A stretch of 64,000 bases of DNA, taken from Vandammella animalimorsus. GTDB taxonomy: Bacteria > Pseudomonadota > Gammaproteobacteria > Burkholderiales > Burkholderiaceae_C. Within the stretch, counting starts at the first letter, position 1, and every line of letters begins with the position of its first letter. Below the pieces are notes generated by a model, which was not told the DNA's origin, ran no database searches, and saw only the letters and a list, made by a program, of their open reading frames with translations. Where the stretch lies: positions 1 through 64,000 of the forward strand of contig NZ_NSJF01000009.1 of assembly GCF_002285285.1 (NCBI RefSeq). The letters are read 5' to 3'. The translations under genes and the position numbers were made by a program. Shown piece after piece: positions 16,544 to 26,374 of this stretch.

Positions 16544-18253
16544 ATGACCCAATTCACCCCATCCCCGCAGCGCCAAAGCGCCGGCCGCGTGCTGGTCGAT
16601 GCCCTGGCCCTGCATGGCGTGCAACGCGTCTTTTGCGTGCCGGGCGAAAGCTATCTGGAAGTGCTGGATGCGCTCTACGACGCCGCCGGCATCGAGGTGG
16701 TCGTCACCAAGCACGAAGGCGCGGCCGCCAACATGGCCGAGGCCGACGGCAAGCTCACCGGCCAGCCCGGCATCTGCATGGTCACGCGCGGCCCCGGCGC
16801 TACGCACGCCAGCATCGGCGTGCACGTGGCCCAGCAGGATTCCACGCCGATGATTTTGTTCATCGGCCAGATCGCCCGCGAGGACAAGGGCCGCGACGTT
16901 TTTCAGGAGGTGGACTACCAGCAGCTGTTCGGCCACATGGCCAAGCTGGTCATCGAGATCGACCGCGCCGAACGCATGGCTGAGTTGATTGCCCGCGCCT
17001 TCCACGTGGCCGTCAGCGGCCGGCCCGGCCCGGTGGTCGTGGCCCTGCCCGAGGACATGCTGCAGGAGGCCACCGACTGCCCGGCCTGCCGCGCCACGCC
17101 GCTGGCGCCAGCGGCTGTCGATGCCGCTACGGCGCAGCAGGTCGGCCAGCTGCTGGCCCAGGCGCAACGGCCGCTGCTGGTGCTGGGCGGCTCGGGCTGG
17201 ACGCCCCAGGCGCACGCGCTGCTGCGCACGCTGGTGCAGCGCTGGCAGCTGCCCGTGGCCTGTAGCTTTCGCCGCCAGGATTTGTTCGACAACCGCGACC
17301 CGCACTTCGTTGGCCACCTCAGTCTGGGCATGAGCGCCTCGGTGCGCAGCATGGTGCAGCAGGCCGATGTGCTGCTGGCGCTGGGCACGCGGCTGACGGA
17401 CGTGAGCACCGGCGAATACGAGCTGCTGCAGGTGCCGCGCCCGCAGCAAACCCTGGTGCATTGCCACCCCGGCGCCGATGAGCTGGGCCGCGTCTATCAG
17501 GCCGATGTCGCCATCGCCGCCAAACCTGAAGCCTTGCTGCAGGCCCTGCTGGACTGGGACCAGGCAACCAGCGCCGCAGCGCAGCCGGGCAACTGGGGCA
17601 ACTGGCAGGGCTGGCTCAGCCAGGGCCGCGCCGGCTATGAAGCCTTCATCGGCCTGGGCGGCACCGCGCCAGACGGCCAGATCGACGGCGTGGACCTGCG
17701 CGCCGTCGTGCAATACCTGGACCGCGAGCTGCCCGAGGACGCCATCCTCACCAACGGCGCGGGCAACTACGCCATCTGGCTGCACCGCTTTTTTCGCTAC
17801 CGCCAGCCGCGCACCGAGCTGGCCTCCACCTGCGGCGCCATGGGCTATGGCCTGCCTGCGGCCATCGCCGCCGCGCTGCGTCACAGGCAGCGCCAGGTCG
17901 TCTGCTTCGCTGGCGATGGCTGCTTCATGATGTACCCGCAGGAGCTGGCCACCGCCGCCGAATGCGGCGCCCGCCTGACCGTGCTGCTGGTCAACAACGG
18001 CATGTACGGCACCATCCGCATGCACCAGGCGCGGCGCTACCCCGGCCGTGTCAGCGCCACGCGCCTGCCCGGCCCCGACTACTGCGCCCTGGCGCGCGCC
18101 TGCGGCGCCCATGCCGAGCTGGTCACCCGCACCGAGGATTTCGCCGCCGCCTGGCAGCGCGCCCAGCAATCAGGCCGCCTGGCGCTGATCGAACTGCGCA
18201 CCGACCCAATGCAAATCACCCCCGAGCAACGCCTGTCGCCAGAGAATGCCTGA
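16544..18253 (+). CDS. Thiamine-diphosphate enzyme, acetolactate synthase large subunit-like
   Basis: A 569-residue protein with three domains: an N-terminal pyrimidine-binding domain carrying the catalytic glutamate Glu58 in TKHEGAAANMAE, a central domain (about 190-325), and a C-terminal pyrophosphate domain with AGDGCFMMYP near 456 and the NN about 27 residues later (VLLVNNGMYG). The fold is that of IlvB, glyoxylate carboligase and benzoylformate decarboxylase. No ilvN regulatory subunit is adjacent, so it may be a stand-alone decarboxylase or carboligase rather than the main acetolactate synthase. It is divergent from ilvA, with ACGGAG 8 bp upstream. Confidence 0.8.
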   Translation: MTQFTPSPQRQSAGRVLVDALALHGVQRVFCVPGESYLEVLDALYDAAGIEVVVTKHEGAAANMAEADGKLTGQPGICMVTRGPGATHASIGVHVAQQDSTPMILFIGQIAREDKGRDVFQEVDYQQLFGHMAKLVIEIDRAERMAELIARAFHVAVSGRPGPVVVALPEDMLQEATDCPACRATPLAPAAVDAATAQQVGQLLAQAQRPLLVLGGSGWTPQAHALLRTLVQRWQLPVACSFRRQDLFDNRDPHFVGHLSLGMSASVRSMVQQADVLLALGTRLTDVSTGEYELLQVPRPQQTLVHCHPGADELGRVYQADVAIAAKPEALLQALLDWDQATSAAAQPGNWGNWQGWLSQGRAGYEAFIGLGGTAPDGQIDGVDLRAVVQYLDRELPEDAILTNGAGNYAIWLHRFFRYRQPRTELASTCGAMGYGLPAAIAAALRHRQRQVVCFAGDGCFMMYPQELATAAECGARLTVLLVNNGMYGTIRMHQARRYPGRVSATRLPGPDYCALARACGAHAELVTRTEDFAAAWQRAQQSGRLALIELRTDPMQITPEQRLSPENA

Positions 18254-18332
18254 GCGCCTGCTCGGCATGAATCGGCCCGCCAAGGCAGCGTATAGTCCGG
18301 CAGCGCCTTTGCACTGCCCACACCGCACGCCC

Positions 18333-19667
18333 ATGCCCGCCGCCGCCTTGCACCAACCCCTGGCCGAACGCCTGCGCCCGCGCACGCTGGGCGAAGTGGT
18401 GGGCCAGCAGCACCTGCTGGGCGAGGGCATGCCGCTGCGGCTGGCTTTTGAGTCGGGCCGGCCGCACAGCTGCATCCTCTGGGGCCCGCCCGGGGTCGGC
18501 AAGACGACGATTGCACGGCTCATGGCCGGCGCCTTCGATGCGCAGTTCATTGCCATCAGCGCGGTACTCGGCGGCATCAAGGAAATCCGCGAGGCGGTCG
18601 AGCAGGCCCAGAAGGCCCGCGACGGCCTGGCGCCGCAGCCCACCATCGTGTTCGTCGATGAAGTGCACCGCTTCAACAAAAGCCAGCAGGATGCCTTCTT
18701 GCCGCACGTCGAAAGCGGCTTGTTCACCTTCATCGGCGCGACCACCGAAAACCCCTCGTTCGAAGTCAATTCGGCCCTGCTCTCGCGCGCTGCGGTCTAT
18801 GTGCTGCAACCACTGCAGCATGCCGAGCTGCGCGAAATCGTGCAGCGCGCACAGGCGCTGGAGGCCGTGCCAGCCATTGAAGAGCAGGCGCTGCAGCGCC
18901 TGCTGGACTACGCCGATGGCGACGCCCGGCGGTTGCTGGGCACGCTGGAAACGCTGGCCATGGCAGCACAGCAGGAGCGGCTGGCGCACGTGGACGATGC
19001 CTGGCTGCTGCGCGTGCTGGGCGAGCGCATGCGCCGCTACGACAAGGGCGGCGACCAGTTCTACGACAGCATCAGCGCGCTGCACAAATCGGTGCGCGGC
19101 TCCGACCCGGACGCGGCGCTGTACTGGATGCTGCGCATGCTCGACGGCGGCGCCGATCCGATGTACATCGCACGGCGCATGATCCGCATGGCCAGCGAGG
19201 ACATCGGCCTGGCCGACCCGCGCGCGCTGCGCCTGGCGCTGGACGCCACCGAAACCTACGAGCGCCTGGGCTCGCCCGAGGGCGAGCTGGCGCTGGCGCA
19301 GTGCCTGGTCTATCTGGCCGTGGCGCCCAAATCCAACGCCGTCTACACGGCCTACAAGGCCGCGCGCGCCTGGGTGCAGCGCGATGGCACGCGCCCGGTG
19401 CCCGTGCATCTGCGCAACGCGCCCACCCAACTGATGAAGCAGCTGGGCCACGGCCAGCACTACCGCTATGCCCACGACGAGCCCGACGCCTTCGCCGCCG
19501 GCGAGCGCTACCTGCCCGAGGGCATGGCCGAGCCCGGCTGGTACCAGCCCGTGCCACGCGGGCTGGAGATCAAGATCGGCGACAAGCTGGCCCAGCTGCG
19601 CGAGCGCAACCGCCAGGCCAGGCAGATTCAGCCCCCGCCACAGGGTCAACAGCCAGAGCAGCCCTGA
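18333..19667 (+). CDS. rarA: Replication-associated recombination protein A (AAA+ ATPase)
   Basis: A 444-residue RarA/MgsA protein of the clamp-loader-like AAA+ group, acting at stalled replication forks. Walker A is GPPGVGKTT at 51-59, Walker B VFVDEVHRFN near 110-119, sensor 1 IGATTENPSFEVN, with the C-terminal tetramerisation region (from about 330, AVAPKSNAVYTAYKAA). The start is taken at ATG 18333; upstream in-frame residues are Pro-rich and not family-like. It begins 79 bp after the ThDP gene. Confidence 0.94.
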   Translation: MPAAALHQPLAERLRPRTLGEVVGQQHLLGEGMPLRLAFESGRPHSCILWGPPGVGKTTIARLMAGAFDAQFIAISAVLGGIKEIREAVEQAQKARDGLAPQPTIVFVDEVHRFNKSQQDAFLPHVESGLFTFIGATTENPSFEVNSALLSRAAVYVLQPLQHAELREIVQRAQALEAVPAIEEQALQRLLDYADGDARRLLGTLETLAMAAQQERLAHVDDAWLLRVLGERMRRYDKGGDQFYDSISALHKSVRGSDPDAALYWMLRMLDGGADPMYIARRMIRMASEDIGLADPRALRLALDATETYERLGSPEGELALAQCLVYLAVAPKSNAVYTAYKAARAWVQRDGTRPVPVHLRNAPTQLMKQLGHGQHYRYAHDEPDAFAAGERYLPEGMAEPGWYQPVPRGLEIKIGDKLAQLRERNRQARQIQPPPQGQQPEQP

Positions 19668-19701
19668 TGCGGCAGCAACCTTACTGTGAAAAAGCCCTGC
19701 C

Positions 19702-19733
19702 TGAATCCGCAGCGATGCGTATCTGCGGATTCA
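19702..19733. terminator. Hairpin between convergent rarA and response-regulator genes
   Basis: TGAATCCGCAG (19702-19712) and CTGCGGATTCA (19723-19733) form a perfect 11-bp stem with a 10-nt loop. Flanking T tracts are weak, so termination is likely but not certain. Confidence 0.55.
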
Positions 19734-19779
19734 AAAGATTTGCTTCATTGCCTGCCGCGCAGATACTTTGAGCAGCCCC

Positions 19780-20592
19780 TCAAGTGCGCAGCGCCTCGCG
19801 CACGCCGGCCACCATGCGGCGCGAGACCTGCAGGGTTTCGTCCGTGCCGTGCAATTGCACGCGCCAGTGGTCACCGTCTTCCTTGCTGTGCACCTTATGC
19901 AGCGCGCGCAGCGCCTTGCGCGCCACCAAGGCATTGCGGTGCACGCGCAGCAGGTATTCGGGGAAGCGCTTTTCCAGATCGTTGAGCGAATCAACGCACA
20001 GGTAGTCGCGCTGCCTGGTGTGCAGCGTGACGTACTTCATTTCGGCGCGGCAGAAAATGATGTGCTCCAGCAGCACGCGCTCGCTGTGGCCGCGCTCGTT
20101 GATGTAGATGAATGGCCCGCTGGCCGCGGGCAAGCCAGGCGCTGGCCCTTCAGCAGCGGCTGGGCCTGCCGTGGCCCCGGCCTGTGGCGCCATGGCAGCC
20201 TGCTGCGGCTGCTGCATTTGCTGCCAGCGCTGCACGCGCTCGAGCGTCTGGCGCAGGCGCTCCAGGCGCACGGGCTTGGTCAGGTAGTCCAGCGCCTCCA
20301 GCTCAAAGGCCTGCGCAGCAAATTCGGCATGGGCGGTGACGAACACCACGGCAGGCTGCGGCTGCATGCGCCGCAGCAGCTGGGCAAAGGCCATGCCGTC
20401 CATGCCGGGCATGTTCACGTCCAGCAGCACCAGATCGATGCAGGCATGCTCTTGCATGCGCTGCATGATTTGCTGCGCCTGGCTGGCGGCAGCGGCTTCA
20501 AACACGCGGCAGGGCACAGCAGTTTGCTCCTGCAGCAGCATGGCCAGGCGCTGGCGCGCCAGCGATTCATCGTCAACGATCAAGATGTTCAT
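19780..20592 (-). CDS. LytTR-family response regulator (AlgR-like)
   Basis: A 270-residue regulator. The receiver domain (1-120) has acidic Asp7/Asp8, phosphoacceptor Asp58 in LVLLDVNMPG, a conserved Thr/Ala switch (VFVTAHAEFA) and Lys in LTKPVRLERL. A Gln/Ala/Pro-rich linker (about 125-165) precedes a LytTR DNA-binding domain (about 170-268). It forms a pair with the upstream sensor kinase. The ATG at 20592 (MNILIVDDE) is the family start; a TTG at 20628 overlaps the kinase stop and could give a coupled longer form. Confidence 0.88.
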   Translation of the reverse strand: MNILIVDDESLARQRLAMLLQEQTAVPCRVFEAAAASQAQQIMQRMQEHACIDLVLLDVNMPGMDGMAFAQLLRRMQPQPAVVFVTAHAEFAAQAFELEALDYLTKPVRLERLRQTLERVQRWQQMQQPQQAAMAPQAGATAGPAAAEGPAPGLPAASGPFIYINERGHSERVLLEHIIFCRAEMKYVTLHTRQRDYLCVDSLNDLEKRFPEYLLRVHRNALVARKALRALHKVHSKEDGDHWRVQLHGTDETLQVSRRMVAGVREALRT

Positions 20593-20624
20593 GGCAGAAA
20601 GCAAAAGCTGATGTTGGTTGGTGT

Positions 20625-21746
20625 TCAATGAAATGCCGCGCGCTGGGCCGCATCACGCCCCAGCAGCGGTTTCGCTGGCAGGTTCATGGCCACTTCGTAG
20701 CGGCCATCGTGGGTGCGACAGCGAAAGTCGGCATTGACGTCGTGCATCAGGCGCAAACGATCGCGGACGTTTTGCAGCGCAATGCCGTTGCCCCCCCGGC
20801 CCGCAGCATGGGCCACTGCGCTGTTGGGGCCAGGCACGGTATTGCTGATGCGCAGCAGTACGCGATCGCCCTTGCGACGCACCAATACGTGGATTTCACC
20901 GCCTTCGCTGCTGGGTTCGATGCCGTGCTTGATGGCGTTTTCCACCAGCGGCTGCAACAGCAGCGGCGGCACGCTGGCCTGCAATGCCGCCTCGTCCACC
21001 GTCCAGCTCACGCGCAGGCGGCCTTCAAAGCGAATGCCTTCGATGCGCAGGTATTGGCGGGCAATCTCCACCTCCTTTTCCAGGTTGGAGACGCTGGAGG
21101 CATCGAGCAGCGCATGCCGGAACAGATCGCTCAAGTCTTCAAGCATGGATTCGGCCTTGGCCGGATCCTGGCGCACCAGGGCAATGGCGCTGTTGAGGGT
21201 GTTGAACAAAAAATGCGGCCGGATGCGCGATTGCAGCTCTGCCAGCCGCGCCACGGTGGACGCTGGTTGGCTGGCACGCTGGCGCATGGCGAACATGCTG
21301 GTGAGCAAGCCCGCCAGGCCCATGCCGCTCAGGCCCGAAGCGAGCCAGCCCGAACCATTGCCGCGCAGCTGACCAGGCATGACGTACAGGGCAAAGGCCA
21401 GCAGGCCGCAACACCAGCCCGTCAACAACGCATAGGCCCACTGTACAGAGGGAACCTGTCTGTCCAGCCAGTGCTTGAGCCAACAAGCCAGCAGCAGCCA
21501 CAGCAGCAGCGGCGGGAACGCGATGCCGGTGAGCAGCGCAAAGTGGCCCAGCCACTGCTGAAGATCATCGGCGCCAAACAGCAACACCAGCGCCAGTGGG
21601 AGCTCCGTCAGCAACAAGGCGCGCAGCACCACGCCCATATGGCAGGCATCGAACAGCAAGCGCGATGGCGGCTTTGCGTTGGCCCGAGCCAAGGACTGAA
21701 GCGGCTGCGATGCCGCAGATAGAATGCTTGGTTTTCTCCCGCTCAT
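20625..21746 (-). CDS. LytS/AlgZ-type sensor histidine kinase
   Basis: A 373-residue membrane kinase: about four transmembrane segments between 36 and 155, then the His_kinase domain with phosphorylated His178 in [13 protein letters not shown], and an HATPase domain with [11 protein letters not shown] and [15 protein letters not shown]. It has no periplasmic sensor domain, which is typical of AlgZ/YehU-type kinases partnering LytTR regulators. It is immediately upstream of its regulator and divergent from argH. The ATG at 21746 is chosen; its ribosome site is weak. Confidence 0.88.
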   Translation of the reverse strand: MSGRKPSILSAASQPLQSLARANAKPPSRLLFDACHMGVVLRALLLTELPLALVLLFGADDLQQWLGHFALLTGIAFPPLLLWLLLACWLKHWLDRQVPSVQWAYALLTGWCCGLLAFALYVMPGQLRGNGSGWLASGLSGMGLAGLLTSMFAMRQRASQPASTVARLAELQSRIRPHFLFNTLNSAIALVRQDPAKAESMLEDLSDLFRHALLDASSVSNLEKEVEIARQYLRIEGIRFEGRLRVSWTVDEAALQASVPPLLLQPLVENAIKHGIEPSSEGGEIHVLVRRKGDRVLLRISNTVPGPNSAVAHAAGRGGNGIALQNVRDRLRLMHDVNADFRCRTHDGRYEVAMNLPAKPLLGRDAAQRAAFH

Positions 21747-21886
21747 TGTGTTCTTGTGTTTTTTGCGGCGGCGCGGCCCGATGCCGCGCGCCAGCGCCTG
21801 CATGCCAGCGCCACATGCCATTGCGTGCGCGGCCCAATGGCAAGCACCGCACGACACGATGCCAGCTGCCATTATTCCCGAGTTCC

Positions 21887-23371
21887 ATGCCTGAAAACCG
21901 TGCACCGCAACCCTCTGCCAACCAGCTGGCCTCCAAGAGCGAAGGCTGGTCGGCCCTGTTCACCGAGCCGATGAGCGATCTGGTCAAGCGCTACACCGCC
22001 AGCGTGTTTTTCGACAAACGGCTATGGAGAGCCGATATTGCCGGCAGCCGCGCCCACGCGCAGATGCTGCAAGCCGTGGGCATTCTCTCGGCAGAGGACG
22101 GCGCCGCCATTGCCCGCGGTCTGGATCAGATCAGCCAGGAAATCGAATCGGGCCAGTTCGACTGGCAACTGGACCTGGAGGACGTGCATCTGAACATCGA
22201 GGCGCGCCTGACGGCCTTGATTGGCGATGCAGGCAAGCGCCTGCACACTGGCCGCAGCCGCAACGATCAGGTGGCCACCGACGTGCGCCTGTGGCTGCGC
22301 GATGAAATCGACGCCATCATCGCCCTGCTGGACCAGGTGCAGCACGCGCTGCTGGACGTGGCGGCACAGAACGTGGACGTGATCCTGCCGGGCTTTACCC
22401 ACCTGCAGGTAGCACAGCCGGTGAGCTTTGCCCACCACCTGCTGGCCTATGTCGAGATGTTCCGCCGCGATGCCCAGCGCCTGAGCGATGTGCGCCGCCG
22501 CACCAACACCCTGCCGCTGGGCGCTGCCGCGCTGGCCGGCACCAGCTACCCGCTGGACCGCGCCATGGTGGCGCGCGCGCTGGGCATGGTCGATGAGGCG
22601 GGCAACCCGCAAATCTGCCAAAACAGCCTGGATGCCGTCAGCGACCGCGACTTCGCCATTGAATTCAGCGCCGCCGCCGCGCTCATCATGGTGCACATCA
22701 GCCGCCTGTCAGAGGAGCTGATCGTCTGGATGAGCCAGAACTTCGGCTTCATCCGCATTGCCGATCGTTTCACCACCGGCAGTTCCATCATGCCGCAGAA
22801 GAAAAACCCCGACGTGCCCGAGCTGGCGCGCGGCAAGACCGGCCGCGTCGTGGGGCATTTGATGGGCCTGATCACGCTGATGAAAGGCCAGCCGCTGGCC
22901 TACAACAAGGACAACCAGGAAGACAAGGAACCGCTGTTCGACACCGTGGACACCCTGCGCGATACGCTGCGCATCTTTGCCGAGATGATCGGCGGCCAGA
23001 CCGATGCGGCCACCGGCCAGCGCAGTGGCGGTATCAGCGTCAATGCCCAGGCCATGGAGCAGGCCGCGCTGCGCGGCTATGCCACGGCCACGGACCTGGC
23101 CGATTACCTGGTGAAAAAAGGCCTGCCATTTCGCGACGCCCATGAAACCGTGGCCCATGCCGTGCGCATCGCCATCAAGCGTGGCGTGGATTTGAGCGAG
23201 CTGCCGCTGGCCGACCTACAACGCTTCAATCCAGCCATCGAGGCCGACGTGTTCGAGGCGCTGAGCCTGCGCGGCTCGCTCAACGCGCGCAATACCCTGG
23301 GCGGCACTGCGCCAGCGCAAGTACGCCAGCAAATCCAGGCACACCGCCAGCGCCTGGGCGCCTCTGAATAA
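21887..23371 (+). CDS. argH: Argininosuccinate lyase
   Basis: A 494-residue fumarase/aspartase superfamily enzyme releasing arginine and fumarate in the last step of arginine synthesis. The signature [12 protein letters not shown] starts at about residue 298, with the mobile-loop serine in it; [13 protein letters not shown] (about 123-135) and [14 protein letters not shown] (about 171-184) are the other conserved regions. It is slightly longer than the usual 460 residues through a polar N-terminal extension. It ends at a strong bidirectional terminator. Confidence 0.96.
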   Translation: MPENRAPQPSANQLASKSEGWSALFTEPMSDLVKRYTASVFFDKRLWRADIAGSRAHAQMLQAVGILSAEDGAAIARGLDQISQEIESGQFDWQLDLEDVHLNIEARLTALIGDAGKRLHTGRSRNDQVATDVRLWLRDEIDAIIALLDQVQHALLDVAAQNVDVILPGFTHLQVAQPVSFAHHLLAYVEMFRRDAQRLSDVRRRTNTLPLGAAALAGTSYPLDRAMVARALGMVDEAGNPQICQNSLDAVSDRDFAIEFSAAAALIMVHISRLSEELIVWMSQNFGFIRIADRFTTGSSIMPQKKNPDVPELARGKTGRVVGHLMGLITLMKGQPLAYNKDNQEDKEPLFDTVDTLRDTLRIFAEMIGGQTDAATGQRSGGISVNAQAMEQAALRGYATATDLADYLVKKGLPFRDAHETVAHAVRIAIKRGVDLSELPLADLQRFNPAIEADVFEALSLRGSLNARNTLGGTAPAQVRQQIQAHRQRLGASE

Positions 23372-23388
23372 AAACCCGCTTGCTCAGC

Positions 23389-23442
23389 CAATGAAAAAAC
23401 CGCAGCCATGCCTTTGTGCATGGGCTGCGGTTTTTTCATTGG
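23389..23442. terminator. Bidirectional intrinsic terminator
   Basis: CCAATGAAAAAACCGCAGCC (from 23389) is complementary to GGCTGCGGTTTTTTCATTGG downstream, with a short central loop. A and T tracts on both sides serve convergent argH and the gene at 23470. Confidence 0.9.
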
Positions 23443-23469
23443 CATCAGGCCTGCGTGGCCCGTGCCGCC

Positions 23470-23994
23470 TCACTGCGCCGGGCGGTAATAGGTGCGGCCG
23501 TTGATGGTCTGGTATTGGTGCTGCACCGGCGGCGCATCGACCGGGGCAGCACGGTAATAGGGCTGCGGCGCGTAGGGCTGGTGGTATTGCGGCGCCTGGT
23601 AGACCGGGGCCGGATAGACCGGATTGGCCTGCACTGGCGGCATGACATAACCGGGCGTGGCCCCGCCCTGGCCAGGGGCCACAGGCGGCTGGCTGGCCGA
23701 TGTGGCGTTGGACAGTGCATAGCCCAGCAAACCGCCAGCCACCAATGCGCCCACGGCCAGTTCGGTGTTGCGTCGACGACGTTCACGGCGATCATCGTCG
23801 TGGCGCACCTGGGGTTGAGGGCGATAGGGCGGGTAGTAATGGCTTTGGCCGCGCTCAAACCGGGCATCGTAGTGCTGGCGGTAGCGATCGCCATCGTCGT
23901 AGTAATAGCCGTACTGCGCCGATGCGCTGCTTGCCAGCAGCGCAGCAGCAGCGGTCAGGGCCAGGCCGGCAATGGTTTTCTGTGTGGCTTGCAT
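23470..23994 (-). CDS. Secreted Tyr/Pro/Gln-rich protein of unknown function
   Basis: A 174-residue protein with a clear Sec signal peptide (cleavage after ASA, about residue 26). A Tyr/Asp/Arg-rich segment (27-75), a Gly-zipper-like hydrophobic stretch (LAVGALVAGGLLGYAL, about 80-95) and a Pro/Tyr/Gln-rich tail (100-174, ending GRTYYRPAQ) follow. The zipper suggests membrane association after export. No catalytic motif is visible and I do not recognise the family. A single gene with its own short upstream region. Confidence 0.6.
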   Translation of the reverse strand: MQATQKTIAGLALTAAAALLASSASAQYGYYYDDGDRYRQHYDARFERGQSHYYPPYRPQPQVRHDDDRRERRRRNTELAVGALVAGGLLGYALSNATSASQPPVAPGQGGATPGYVMPPVQANPVYPAPVYQAPQYHQPYAPQPYYRAAPVDAPPVQHQYQTINGRTYYRPAQ

Positions 23995-24224
23995 GGGATG
24001 AAAAACTCCTTCTCGTCAAGGCCGGTGCAAAGACTTCAGAGCCTATGCGCACCATGTAAAGCAGAGGTCAAGACCAGAAAAACGCCTGCAAACTCTGCAA
24101 ACCCCTGGCAGGCCAAAGCACTCCCCCAGGGCTTTTCAAGACAACCTCCAACGTTGCCAAAGCCTTTTTCGTTGACCTTGGGACAAACAGTGCAGTGCGC
24201 GCGCGCAGTTCCATAATCGCAGGC

Positions 24225-26123
24225 ATGGCTTTGATCACACTTTTAAACATGCAACTGGCCTTTGGCGATGTGGCGCTGCTGGACGGGGCGGATTTCTCCG
24301 TCGAAGAAAAAGAGCGCATTGCCTTCATCGGCCGCAATGGCGCGGGCAAGTCCTCGCTGCTGAAAATCATGGCTGGGCTGGCCCAAGCCGATGAGGGCAC
24401 GATCCACCGGCAGACTGGCCTGCGCACCGCCTATGTGCCGCAGGAGCCGCAGTTCGACGCGCAGCACAGCATCTTCGAAGCTGTCTCGGCCGGGCTGCAG
24501 CCGGTGATTGCGCTGCGTGAGCAATATCTGCGGCATGAGCCGGGCGTAGACCTGGATGCGCTGCAATCGCAGATCGAGGCGCAGGGCGGCTGGACCTGGG
24601 AGCAGCGCGTGGCCGAAACGCTGCAGCGCCTGCACCTGCAGCCCGAGGCGCTGGTGGGCAGCCTCTCGGGCGGCAACAAAAAACGCGTGGCCCTGGCCCA
24701 GGCCCTGGTGCAGCAACCGGATTTGCTGCTGCTGGACGAGCCCACCAACCATCTGGATCTGGATTCCATCGCCTGGCTGGAGGATTTGCTGCTGGATTTC
24801 AAGGGCAGCATCGTCGTCATCACCCACGACCGGGCCTTTCTGGACCGCATCGCCACGCGCGTGGTCGAGCTCGACCGTGGCCAGCTGCGCTCCTACCCGG
24901 GCAATTACAGCCAGTACCGCGCCCTGAAGGACGAGCAACTGGCGCAAGAGGCCGTAGAGCATGCCAAGGCCGACAAGCTGCTGGCGCAGGAGGAAATCTG
25001 GATCCGCAAGGGCGTGGAGGCGCGGCGCACGCGCAGCGTCAGCCGCATTGCGCGGCTGCAGGCCCTGCGCCAGCAGCGCGCCGAGCGCCGCAACGCACTG
25101 GGCACGGTGCGCATGGAGATCGCCCGCGGCGAGGCCAGCGGCAAGATCGTTGCCGAGCTCAGCGGCGTCAGCAAGCAATTTGGCGCGCAGCCCTTGATCC
25201 GCGACTTTTCCACCACCGTGCTGCGCGGCGACAAGATTGGCCTGCTGGGCCCCAATGGCGCGGGCAAATCCACGCTGCTGAAAATCATCCTCGGCCAGCT
25301 GCAGCCCGACAGCGGCAAGGTGCGCCTGGGCACGAACCTGCGCATCGCCTATTTCGACCAGATGCGCGAGGCCATCGACCCCGAGGCCACGCTGGAGGAC
25401 TTCATCAGCCCAGGCAGCGAATGGATCGAGATCGGCCAGCAGCGCAAGCACGTCAAAAGCTATCTGGGCGATTTCCTGTTCTCTCCGCAGCGCGCGCACT
25501 CGCCGGTCAAATCCCTCTCGGGCGGCGAGCGCAACCGGCTGCTGCTGGCGCGACTGTTTGCCACGCCAGCGAATGTGTTGGTGCTTGACGAGCCCACCAA
25601 CGACCTGGACATGGAAACTCTGGAGCTGCTGGAAGAGCTGCTGCAGACCTACGACGGCACGGTGCTGCTGGTCAGCCACGACCGCAGCTTTGTGGACAAC
25701 GTGGTCACGCACACCATTGCTGCTGAAGGACAGGGACTGTGGCGCGAGTACGAGGGCAGCGTGCAGGACTGGCTGCTGCAATCGCAGCGCAGCCGCGCCC
25801 TGGCCGCGCAGCGCCAGGCCGGCCAGCAAGCGCCTGCTGCCGAAGAACCGGCCACGCCGCCAGTTTCGGCCCCCACGCCAACACCCAACGCCGCGCCAGC
25901 AGGCAAGCGCAAACTCAGCTACAAGGAGCAGCGCGAGCTCGAGGCCTTGCCCGGGCGCATTGATGCGCTGGAGGCCGAGCAGGCCCAAATCCAGGCCGAA
26001 CTGGCCGATGGCAGCCTGTACGCCAGCGACCACCAGCGCGCAGCAGCATTGTCCGAACGCAGTGTGGCCATCGAGGAGGAGCTGATGCAGGCGTTGGAAC
26101 GCTGGGAGGCCTTGTCAGGCTGA
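24225..26123 (+). CDS. uup: ABC-F ATPase Uup
   Basis: A 632-residue cytoplasmic protein with two ABC domains: Walker A GRNGAGKSS (36-44) with signature LSGGNKKR, and GPNGAGKST (about 342-350) with LSGGERNR. An interdomain linker with Arg-rich RTRSVSRIARLQ lies between them, and there is a C-terminal coiled coil (about 560-632) after an Ala/Pro linker; that C-terminal domain is the mark of Uup, which binds branched DNA and ribosomes. No membrane domain. The ATG at 24225 gives the family start MALITLLN. It ends at a perfect terminator at 26197. Confidence 0.92.
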   Translation: MALITLLNMQLAFGDVALLDGADFSVEEKERIAFIGRNGAGKSSLLKIMAGLAQADEGTIHRQTGLRTAYVPQEPQFDAQHSIFEAVSAGLQPVIALREQYLRHEPGVDLDALQSQIEAQGGWTWEQRVAETLQRLHLQPEALVGSLSGGNKKRVALAQALVQQPDLLLLDEPTNHLDLDSIAWLEDLLLDFKGSIVVITHDRAFLDRIATRVVELDRGQLRSYPGNYSQYRALKDEQLAQEAVEHAKADKLLAQEEIWIRKGVEARRTRSVSRIARLQALRQQRAERRNALGTVRMEIARGEASGKIVAELSGVSKQFGAQPLIRDFSTTVLRGDKIGLLGPNGAGKSTLLKIILGQLQPDSGKVRLGTNLRIAYFDQMREAIDPEATLEDFISPGSEWIEIGQQRKHVKSYLGDFLFSPQRAHSPVKSLSGGERNRLLLARLFATPANVLVLDEPTNDLDMETLELLEELLQTYDGTVLLVSHDRSFVDNVVTHTIAAEGQGLWREYEGSVQDWLLQSQRSRALAAQRQAGQQAPAAEEPATPPVSAPTPTPNAAPAGKRKLSYKEQRELEALPGRIDALEAEQAQIQAELADGSLYASDHQRAAALSERSVAIEEELMQALERWEALSG

Positions 26124-26196
26124 TGGCCTTGTTCTGAAGGCCTACCCAGCCCCTCATCCGCAGGCACGCACTGCAACCGTTTGCACCACTTGCGCT

Positions 26197-26228
26197 GGCC
26201 GCATCCATCAGGATGCGGCCATTTTTTT
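26197..26228 (+). terminator. Intrinsic terminator after uup
   Basis: GGCCGCATCC (26197-26206) and GGATGCGGCC (26211-26220) form a perfect 10-bp stem with a 4-nt loop followed by ATTTTTTT. It insulates the region upstream of mnmG. Confidence 0.95.
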
Positions 26229-26374
26229 ACCCTCGTATCTGTGGCCAAAAAAGCCCTGCAAGCCCATTTCATGGCGCATCAGTCCACAGGCCAGGTGGGG
26301 CAAAAATCTTTCCATTGCAACACATGCCGGTTCCAATTTTCGGATTTGCTGCGCGATCTCTCACTACCATCACT

